From Micractinium sp. NFX-FRZ (Eukaryota > Chlorophyta > Trebouxiophyceae > Chlorellales > Chlorellaceae), in the NCBI GenBank assembly GCA_029339195.1, contig JAPTJF010000151.1:62001-126000 (forward strand): a stretch of DNA of 64,000 nucleotides, written 5' to 3'. Below are positions 47,201-54,944 of the stretch, one piece after another (within the stretch, counting starts at the first letter, position 1; each line of letters opens with the position of its first letter). The notes beneath the pieces were generated by a model, which saw nothing but the letters and a program-made list of their open reading frames with translations, was not told the origin of the DNA and did no database searches. A program made the translations under genes and the position numbers.

Positions 47201-50200
47201 GCAGGGCGAGGGAAATGCGTGCATGGCGGCGCGACAGCGGATGCATGTGCCTGCCAGCAAAAGCGTATGCCCCACTGTTCACGCCTCTCGCTGGCATGAT
47301 CTCACGTGTGGCCCCATGTGAAGTCGGCATCGGCACCATACTTCATGGCACCACCGGTGTACTTGACCTGCGGGTGCCAAAGCGGGTGGGGGGAGGTGTG
47401 GGTGCCACCTCGCAGGCACACCCAACGCATCGACTCCTGGGCCAAACGGCAACTGCCACGTGGTTGTTTTCTGTCTCGCCGTGTATCCGTGCACCCGCCG
47501 GATTGCTTTGCACTGCTGGTCACAAGTCTTAGTGCATCACTGCCAGCTCACCTCATACCACCCGGCAGGCACGCTGGTGGCGTTGGTTGGGCTGGTGAAG
47601 AGCCTTGTCGTGCCGTTCACGTCGCCCACGGCACTGCAGATTGAGGGTGTGCAGGGTGCAGGTGGGCATCACCCACGGTTGGTGAAAGTGTGCAGCAGGC
47701 ATCCGGCTGGCAGTTCGCTCCGGGCGTGCCGGACAATCATGGGTGACATGAGCGCACCGGCTCGGGACCAGGATGGACTGCCCCCTGGCAAGTCAGGGCA
47801 GGATGTGGTGCCCTGGGCAGGGTGTGGCGCCCTTACATGAATGGGTCTGCGGGCTGGGTGGTGGGCGTCAGCTCCCATGTGGTGCTTGGGGTGCCTGCAG
47901 GGAGATGGGAAGTGCAGCAGGCGAGATGGGTGCGCATGCGCTGGCAAGGCCGAGGAAAGCCGAGCAAGGCGGGCGTACTGCTGTCTTCAATGCCGCGCGG
48001 GGTGCGGCGCAAACTCCGGAGGCTGGAAACACAACAGCCCCACTTGCCTGCGATGGGCGGGGCGCCAGCAAAGTCTGCAATGCCCACGGGCCCGCCCTTG
48101 TGGTAAAACACGACGTCCTGCACCGCTTTTGTGCCATTGAGGCCGCCAGCCGTGGCTGCTGCAACCGAGTTGTAGCCGCACAGGGCATAGGCAGTGCCAC
48201 AGCCCGCGGCCGGGGTGGGGATCAGCGGGTCTGCAGCAGAAGGAGGGAGCGCGACGGCACTACCTCATGGCCATGCATAACCATGCAGGTGCAGCGTTCA
48301 GCTCCCACAGGCAGTTAGTTGGGGGGCAGGTCACAGCAGAGGGCACGCAGGCTGCTGGCCGGTAGACAGGCAGGGAGGCAAGCAGGCATGAAGGCAGGGC
48401 CGCAGGCAGGCACGCAAGGCAGGCAACCTGGCTCCCAGCTTGTCCCCCTCTCTTACCGCTCTGCAGCAGCTGCTTGTTGTCGTCGACCAGCCACCAGGTG
48501 AGGCCGTGCACCCAGGCGTCGTTGGCTGTGTACTTGATGGCGCCACCGGTGTAACGCACCTGCGGTGGTAGTGGGGTGAGGGGTGGGGCGGGGGCGGGGG
48601 AAGGGGCAGAGCGTGCCATAGGTTCAGCCGGGACGGAGGGAGGTGCATGTGGCAGCGCTGTCACCCCATCTATGGGCGGCACGGCACAACGCAGGGTGCC
48701 AGGCACTGCCCGCTGCTGCCCCCTCAGAACATGGCTCGACCTAAAGCGAGGCACTGTTTCACGAAGTGGCAGCAGTATTACAGCCTGCAGCCGCGCACGC
48801 ACCTTGTACCAGCCAGCGGGAAGGTCGGTGCTGTTGGATGGGTCCCTGAACAGGCGCACGGCTCCAGAGACGTCGCCAACGATGCTGCAGGGGGGCAGAG
48901 GGGCAGTATCGGCAGAACCACCCGTTTCCGCGTGCACACCACGTGCACTTGAAAGTGCATTGCAGCCGAAAGGCAGCAGGTGGCAGCGGATGCACCAGTA
49001 CTGTCAGTACCACCCTGCAACTCCACGACCCGTCAACACAACCAGACGCCGTGCAGTCGGTGAAGGGGAGCTCAAGCCCAGTGCCACGTGGCACATGCCT
49101 CACGTGGAGTTGAGAGTCGCTGGCGGTGGCGGGGGCGGGCTGGGAGGCGTGGGCGGTGGTGCAGGCGGAGCCGGGGGGCATGTCTCGTAGTACACGAACA
49201 CCCTGCGCAAGGGAGGCACATGCATGGGCAGAAGGTGAAAGGGCGGTGCAGGGGGATGCTGGGGGTGTGCTGGGAGGCGGATGGTAAGTGTGGCTGGAAG
49301 GGCGCACGCATTGAGCCCACGCATGAGTGGGCAACTGCAGAGTGCTCACAGGCGTGCCCTTGTTCAGCATGGCGGAAGCAAGCGCCTGATGCGCTGGGGC
49401 CGCATGCATGCCGCGCTTGCCAGGAAGGCGTTGCATGCAGGCATTGTGTGCAAGAATGGGAGACTGCGGGGTGCCCGCTGCTCTCCCTTGGGCCCCATGT
49501 CCTGTCCACACGCCCCAGCATGCATGCAATGCCCTGACGTGCCAATTATTTACGTTGCCTGCCAGCAAGTGCACCCGAGGACTTGCCACGTGCTGCAGCG
49601 CACCTGTGGTGGGTGTCACAGTCAGTGGCATTGTCACCAGCGCCGCCATCGTCCACCTCCCAGCGGTAGCCGTCGCCCCTGACGGCCCAGAAGGCAGTGC
49701 GTGGCTTGCTGCAGGCGCGTAGGCAAGGGCAGAGCAAACGTCACGGCGCGTTGCGGCCTTGGCTACACGCATGTGCAGCTTAGCTGCCGCTTGCACAGGC
49801 CGGGCAACGGTGCAGCAACAAAAGTGCACACGGCTGCCCTCAGCTGCCCGCCCGCCACATGCCAGCGCAGTAGCAGCAGCAGCAGCAGCAGCGCTGGCGT
49901 CAGTCGCTCCACCAGTTTCCAGGTGCAGCCCAACGCACTAGAGAGGGAACTCGGTGAGTGCCCTGTCTCCCATGTTCTGCCAGCCGGCGTTGGCCAGCTG
50001 CGGGATCGTCTCGGCTGCAGGAAGGAGGCGAGGAGGCACACGGGTGCCGGAGCGACTCGTTTGGGCACGACGCAGGGCGCAGCGCACGCTCGGCAGTGCT
50101 TTTGTGGTGGGCCGGGGGGCACAGCCGCACAGGGATGTGCGCATGTGGAGGAGCAGCGCCGCCAGGCAGCCAGCCAAACACATAGCAAGCCAGCAAGCGG

Positions 50201-53200
50201 TGCGGGCCCGATAGCAGGCCATCACCCCCGCACCTGTGTGGTCCTCCAGCAGCGTGTACCATGCCTCTGGCCAGGGCAGGGTGCTGCCGTCGTAGCCTGT
50301 CCTGGAGGCGTAGGCCCAGAGCTCGTTGGGATTGTAAGTGGTGCTGGTGCTGCAGTGATAGAAAGCAAAAGATGGAATTAGGGAGGGAGCCACAGAGGGA
50401 GCAGCAGGGCAAGGAGGTGAGCAGGCAGTGGGGGCACGTAGCCCAAGCGCCCTGGCAGCAGGGGCAGCAGGCGTGTGTGGCCAGTGGGCTGGGCAGCCCG
50501 CTGAGCAGCCAACGAGCGGTGCACAGCAGCACAGGAGGTGACTCCTAGCAGGTGCTTGTGTAAGTCCCACGCGCGCGCTTCTCTGCCAGGCACCGTTGTG
50601 GCTCGCGTGCACAGCATGGCACGCTTAGCAGGCACAGCATGACACGTGAAACAGGCACAGCATGACACGCGAAGCAGGCACAGTGCGTCGCTCACGTGAA
50701 GTGGACCTTGCGATCGTGGCAGGAGGACTGCGCCCAGAACCTGCGGAAAGGCGGGAGCAGCCGGCAGCAGCAGGTGACACGAGCACAGCGCGCACACCTG
50801 CCCACCCCGGTGCTGCTGCAACCTCCGCACGAGCAGCTGGCACGGCGCCTGCTTCCTGCTGCTGCGTGTTCCGCTGCTGCTGCTGCTGCTGCCACTGCTG
50901 CTGCTGCTGCTGCTCCTTTTGATGCCGGTGCGGCTGCCCACTTGCCTGAGCGTGCGAGTGCCACTCAGCCTGCTCAGTGCCTGCAGAGCAGAAGGGTGGG
51001 TTGCAGCCTGTCAATGGTGTTTGCAGGAACTGCGAAACAATGCGCACCTTGTGCAACAGCCCCTCCATGAGCCTTTGCCTTGCCTCAGCCTGCAAGCTCA
51101 GCCGCTGACCGCCTAGCACGATGCAAGCACGTCACTTGCCTGTGGGCTGAGGTGTCCCCACGATGAGGCGGCAAGGGAGCCATCGGTGCCCAGGGGGCTG
51201 GTGTCCAGGGAGGGGTAGGTGTCGCGCACACGCAGCTCAGGGTTGGTGCCCTTCTTGTGCTGCTCAGGAGAGGGGGATAAGAGCGCGGGCAGGCAGGCTG
51301 GTTGAGAGTGGGTGACCAATGCTGGGCACACCGGGCAGTCCCGGCTCGAAACAGCGTCCGGGCAGCAGGGTGCAGCCCCCTCTGCTGCTGCTCCTTCTGC
51401 TGCGGCCTCTGCTACTGCTGGTGCTGGATACATAGCCGCCAACACCCAATTCATGCGGCAGGCATATGCAACCCAGGTGCTCACCAGGTAGGACAGAATG
51501 AGCGCCCAGCAGCTGCCGTCAGCCAGCCGCTCCGTGCTGGCAAAGCCGGCCGCGGCGGTGCTGAAGCTCACCAGGTTGCTGCAGCCAGCAAGAATAAGAA
51601 GAAGAAGGTTACAGCCCGAGGGTGGGGGGTTGAGAGAGCCAACAGGGAATCAAACCAAAGGCACCTGTCAGCTACCATAGGGTTGCTGCAGCAAGCAAGT
51701 GCGTACGCCTGTGTGAGCGAGCAGGCAGCACTTGTGGCGCAGGGAAGGAGCCCAGCGCATGCCGCCGCGTTCAGCAGGAAGCGGCGCGCAGCTCGCGGGG
51801 AGGCGAGCGGGCACGCTTGTGCCGCTTGCCCAATGAGCAGCAAGTCTACTTCCTGCACAATCCAGCCTGTAACACAACCCCATCCTCTGCCAACCCGAAC
51901 CAAGCAGCCACTCACTCCTTGGGTGCCGAGGAGGTGGCGGGCACGATCTGGCGGGTGATGCCGGGGCCGGTCCACTCGAGCGCCATGGCGGGCGTGCCGG
52001 CATCGTGCAAGTACTCAATCCGAATCGAGTGCACACCGGCGGAGAGGGTGACGCTGCCAGACTTGGTGGTGTATGCGTGCTGCAGGGAGGGGGGCCGAGT
52101 GCAGCAGGCAGCACACACACACACGAGGGTGAGCCATGGGCAGGCCGCACACCTGGTGCCCGCTCGGCTTCCGCTGGAGCCTCACCGGTGACCACAGTCA
52201 ACAACCCGCTGCCCGCTGCTGCCCTCTGCTGCCCTCTGCCGCCACGTGCAGGCAACACATTTTGCGCTCAGCATCCGCTGGCTGGGAGGGCGGGAGCCTC
52301 ACCAGCAGGCATCACACACCAGCCCACCAGCCCGCTTCCTGCTGCCCTCCCTCAAGGCTGCCCTCTCCCAAGACTCACAGGGCCGTCGTGGTTGACAACC
52401 AGCTTGTCGTCAATGTACAGGCGAGCGCCGGCATCCGCCGACAGGTGGAAGGTGTAGATGCCGGTGGCGGGGGCGTCGATGGCGCCAGAAAACTGCACGG
52501 GCGAGCAACAGAGGCAGGGAAGGCGGGGGCGGGGCGGTACGTGTCACGTGGATTGCAGGCTTGTGGCATACATGGCAAACGAGGTAGGTGCGGCAGCTGG
52601 TGGGCATCACAGGCAGGCATGAGCAGGAGCTCTGTCCACCCACCGATCGGTCTACACAGCAAGCACAGCGGCGGCGCGCGCACCTCGGCAGCAAAGCTGT
52701 CGTTGACGGAGAGGCCGGGGATCAGGGGGGGGAGGCCGTTGGGCGGCGCGCCGTTTAGGGAGGCCAGATAGAGGCTGGCATCTGGCGTGAGCTCAGAAAA
52801 GTCGGAGGGCAGCTTGGTGCCGTTCCAGCCAAAGATGCGGGCCTGCAGGCCGCTGCAGTCAGCCAACGGCAGCAGCAGGGGCAGGATGGGCGCTCAGGAA
52901 AAATCGGCATGGGTGCTGATTCTTGAGGAGCAGTGGCGGCAGCTTCAACACAGCTTCCCCTGCCCAAGGCCCCTGAAAGCAGCGCTGCACCCGGCTTCCC
53001 CTGCCACTCCGAGCCCTCGAGGAGGGGCCGCAGCAGGGGCTCAGCACGGCCCCATCATGAGCATGCCGGGCTGCCCGTACTTGGACGGAGGCGGAGGGGG
53101 AGGTGGCGACGGCGAGGGCGGGGGTGGTGGCGGCGACGGCGGCAGCGGCGGAGGTGAGGGGGGCGGGCTTGGGGGGCTGGGACCTGCGGGCACACATGAG

Positions 53201-54810
53201 GGGGCACGTCAGCCAAGGAGGATTGCCGACGTGGTTCAGCGCGGCAGCGCGATCATCTATGATAGGCACGGGGAACCACACCCCATTGCCACGGCGGGAG
53301 GTGGCCGCTCACCCGGCGGGAGTGGGGGCTTGGGCGGGGGCGGGGGCCGAGGGGGGCGAGGAAACGGCGGGTTGGGTGCGGGGCTGGGAGGTGGCCTGGG
53401 GCTGCACATGGGCGTGGGGGGTGGGCACGACAAGACTGCTCAGCGCTCGAGTGCAGCTGGCCGTGCCACTGGCTGGGGGCCTGTGCTTCCCAGGCACGCT
53501 TGCGCAGACAGCAGGCCGAATAAATGGCCTCCGCTGTCAACGTATGTGCTCCACAGTGTCACCACTTACGCCTGGGTGGCACGTGGAGGCGAAGGGACGG
53601 GGGGCGGTGGAGGAGTGGGGCGGGGTGGCGGGGGTGAGGGCGTGGGCGGGGGCGGAGAAGGAAAGGGGGAAGGGGGCGGCGGAGGGGGCGGGGACGGAGA
53701 GGGGGCGGGGGGAGGAGGCGGGGGAGACGGCTTGGGTGGGGGAGGAGGTGGGGAGGGGGACGGGGGTGGGGGCGGGGAGGGAGAAGGCGGAGAGGGAGAC
53801 GGATTGGGCGGCGGGGGCGGAGAAGGGGAAGGGGGTAGAGGGGGGGTGGGCCCTGGGGGCGAGGGGGGTGGTGGAGGTGAGGGGTTGGGTGGCGGCGGCG
53901 AGGGTTTCGGTGGGGGTGGTGTGGGAGGAGGTGGCGGAGCAGGCGAGGGCGGGGGTGGGGGCGGAGGCGAGGGTGGAGAGGGCGAGGGCGGGGGGAAAGG
54001 TGACGGAGGCGGCGGGCGGGGGGAGGGCGGAGGCCTCGGTCTGCAGCAGGTTGGCATAAGATGTAGTTCAGGAGTGTTCCAGGGGTGGCAAATGGGGTTT
54101 CAGGGGTTACTCCATGGCGAGACAGAGGCCACAGCAGGCTGTCAGGCGCTCTGCCACACAGCGGGCAGTTGCTGGGGCAGGCCGCTGAACAGGCACTTCC
54201 GTGAAAGTGTGGCGCAGCGGCGGGTAATGGCAGGACGGGCACCGGGTGCGCTTCGGAAGGGACCGCATCATCATGTGCCATGTGCTGCAAAGCATATGCC
54301 CCGCATCGGCGGTGCAGTCCAGGAGTGCCAACGGCCCTGCAAGGTGCAGCGGCCCTCCGCCCACCCAAGTGGTTCCTTGCTCACACAGGCGGGGGCGGGC
54401 TGGTTGGCAGGGGTGGCGGAGGAGGGGGCCGTGGCGGGGGGGGAGGCGGAGGCGGAGGGGAAGGCGGCGGTGGGGAGGGCGCGGGCCTGCACATCAAGGG
54501 GGGCCGGGGGAGAAAGAGGGTGGGGTGGCAAGGAGCAGCGCTGCGTGCGGCAGGTGAGCACGACATCCCGAGAGGTTCCACTTGCCTGTGCCCCGGGGGG
54601 GAGCAGCGTGCCTGCCATGCTCATGTTCAGCGCTGCCCTTCTCCCAGACTCACGAGGGAGGAGGGCGAGGAGGGAAGGGGGGCTTGGGACGCGTCTGCAG
54701 AAGGCCGCGAGCCCGGCGTGCAAACGGCGGCGGACGCTGCGCGCCATCGGCCTGGCCGCCAGCGCCAGTGCCAACAGGCACAGAGCCACGGCGGCCGCTC
54801 GCGCCGCCAT
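29996..54810 (-). CDS. Giant modular secreted protein, about 2.9 thousand residues, about 74 exons
   Basis: From 54486 down to 29996 I could chain 73 exons in continuous phase: 8569 nt once two inserted elements are removed, ending at the TAG 29998-29996. Order of parts: Pro-rich stalk, PA14, module A, modules Ba-Bb-Bc, A, Ba-Bb-Bc, A, Cys-rich domain, PAN/Apple, Pro-rich linker, two trefoil-like/Pro-rich pairs, and four beta/gamma-crystallin motifs. The likely first exon is 54810-54654 (MAARAAAVALCLLALALAAR, a plausible signal peptide, GTGAGT donor). Its phase (1) does not match the next exon (needs 2), so a small exon or another start is missing. The architecture suggests a cell-wall or extracellular-matrix adhesin or lectin; binding partners are unknown. 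Two SINE-like insertions break exons at 39466-39063 and 33070-32757, so present-day function is uncertain. Confidence 0.75.
31388..31420. repeat. (GT)n-(G)n simple repeat in an intron of the giant gene
   Basis: A GTGTGTGTGTG run is followed by a long G run. It sits in the intron next to the donor-proximal side of the crystallin exon 31349-30763 and is likely length-variable. Confidence 0.8.
32079..34016 (-). other. Two tandem trefoil-like plus Pro-rich repeat units
   Basis: Unit 1: exons 34016-33783 and 33584-33255. Unit 2: 33070-32757 (carrying an 80-bp insertion) and 32551-32079. Each first exon encodes a GxFVNLxxxSTNRPLxRCxGC segment and PLRVKLSEGTLYMTQC. Each second exon encodes STWEVxTxVxCTxRxKSVVS, NTW..(C)xGCGG and a PPPPPSPPP run. 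The pattern resembles fascin/beta-trefoil repeats, where short segments contact sugars or partner proteins, but the family call is tentative. T1 is 234 nt; T2 is 234 nt without the insertion. Confidence 0.6.
32785..32850 (-). mobile_element. Short SINE-like element inside the second trefoil exon
   Basis: A 66-bp insertion between 14-bp perfect duplications (TCAAGAAGAGGTTG at 32771-32784 and 32851-32864). On the - strand it carries TTTCCTCAACCCACGCCCAA and a (TTC)n tail. The total gain is 80 bp, which shifts the frame and leads to a stop soon after the insertion. Confidence 0.82.
34286..34915 (-). other. PAN/Apple domain plus Pro-rich linker
   Basis: Exons 34915-34748 and 34510-34286. EGIDYAGADIQSVSDVASPE, ACRQLCQASATCKFWTHA and then FLKQQCGWRKQELAGATSG show the Apple/PAN spacing of cysteines and the closing L-x-x-x-x-G pattern. 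This fold mediates protein or carbohydrate contacts. The exon ends in a PSPPPPSPPP linker. Confidence 0.8.
35089..35528 (-). other. Cys-rich domain and 17-nt microexon of the giant protein
   Basis: Exon 35528-35297 encodes about 77 residues (RFDNPSVAGRPIDWCREYSA, then CGG, YCTRVRGC, FCDTPVNNPGCGTF) with at least six cysteines, probably disulfide-bonded. The next exon, 35105-35089, is only 17 nt (SNVVCS) and joins in phase to the PAN domain. Family not recognised. Confidence 0.65.
35662..37629 (-). other. Third A module of the giant protein
   Basis: Exons 37629-37536, 37356-37237, 37046-37012, 36861-36817, 36577-36462, 36214-36139, 36008-35934 and 35753-35662. The first six have the same lengths as in A1. 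Sequence landmarks are ERLPDGSCWVLIASYL, LGTDGSLNGASWGHLP, YNPNEFWQYASGLGYDG and HRIWMEYDKCAP followed by a short Pro run. It is not followed by B modules but by the Cys-rich domain. Confidence 0.8.
39132..39434 (-). mobile_element. Full-length SINE-like element inside a coding exon
   Basis: The element is 303 bp, flanked by a 16-bp perfect duplication (GGGGGGTGGTGGAAAG) at 39116-39131 and 39435-39450. On the - strand its head reads GATAGTGTAGTGGTAACC (box A-like) and, about 35 bp on, GGGGTTCAAGTCG (box B-like), as in a degenerate tRNA (CTGTCAG would be an Asp-type anticodon loop). Its tail is CGTCAACCCACGCC... followed by TTTCCTTTTTTCC. It splits exon B2c-1. Confidence 0.82.
41505..41545 (-). 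mobile_element. Probable remnant of the same SINE-like family
   Basis: On the - strand, CACACCTCTGCTGTCTTCCT followed by CAAGCCACGCA matches the body of the 32785 element (CACACCTCTGCTGGTTTCCT). No tail or target duplication was seen. Confidence 0.4.
44771..51578 (-). repeat. Cassette 1 (A1-B1a-B1b-B1c) of the giant protein
   Basis: Exon starts and ends. A1: 51578-51485, 51259-51140, 50980-50946, 50740-50696, 50349-50234, 50014-49939, 49708-49604, 49202-49104. B1a: 48884-48803, 48559-48457, 48230-48048, 47894-47837. B1b: 47633-47552, 47367-47306, 47034-46994, 46839-46678, 46544-46493. B1c: 46358-46274, 46116-46069, 45895-45841, 45484-45362, 45048-44998, 44810-44771. Module A contains RLADGSCWALILSYL, PLGTDGSLAASSWGHL, NPNELWAYASRTGYDG and a Pro-rich end. 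B modules share DxPAGWYK, a Y-x-GG-x-KY strand, a Trp-rich segment and FYHKGGP. I do not recognise either family. Confidence 0.8.
51593..51680 (-). mobile_element. Short SINE-like element at a splice acceptor of the giant gene
   Basis: An 88-bp element is flanked by 19-bp duplications with one mismatch (GGTTGCTGCAGCCAGCAAG at 51574-51592, and 51681-51699). On the - strand it reads GGTAGCTGACAGG, then GGTTTGATTCCCTG (box B-like), then a CTCAACCCCCCACCC...TTCTTCTT tail. The duplicated target includes the acceptor and first bases of exon A1-1. Confidence 0.75.
51916..52852 (-). other. PA14 domain of the giant protein
   Basis: Exons 52852-52684, 52492-52379 and 52079-51916. The domain begins GLQARIFGWNGTKLPSDF and continues with FSGAIDAPATGIYTFHLSAD, ARLYIDDKLVVNHDGP, SGSVTLSAGVHSIRIEYLHD and ALEWTGPG. 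These are the strand signatures of PA14, a beta-sandwich often used for carbohydrate binding in adhesins and glycosidases. It sits directly after the stalk, a layout seen in adhesins. Confidence 0.85.
53081..54486 (-). other. Hydroxyproline-rich (Ser-Pro) stalk of the giant protein
   Basis: Exons 54486-54385, 54040-53570, 53401-53313 and 53183-53081 encode about 255 residues of SPPPPP, PSPSPP and NPSPPPPP type sequence, characteristic of algal and plant hydroxyproline-rich glycoproteins. The reading frame is fixed by phase: for example, the GTAAGT donor after ATQA joins correctly to PRPPPSPAP. The opposite strand shows a long Gly-rich open frame that is only the shadow of this stalk. Confidence 0.8.
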
Positions 54811-54944
54811 CGCGCTTCTAGCCGTCTTCAGTGCGCGCAAACTCCTTCCTGCACGTTAACGTTGTGCAAGAGTTTGAGATGTGGCACCCAGCTGCCTGGA
54901 TAGCGGCAGTCCTGACCCTCCCAAGTGCCTCCTCGTTACGGCTT

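Noticed and set aside
52787..54859. 690-residue open frame on the + strand, mostly Gly and Glu
   Set aside because: It is the antisense of the Pro-rich stalk and PA14 exons. The - strand reading keeps splice phase and shows real domains.
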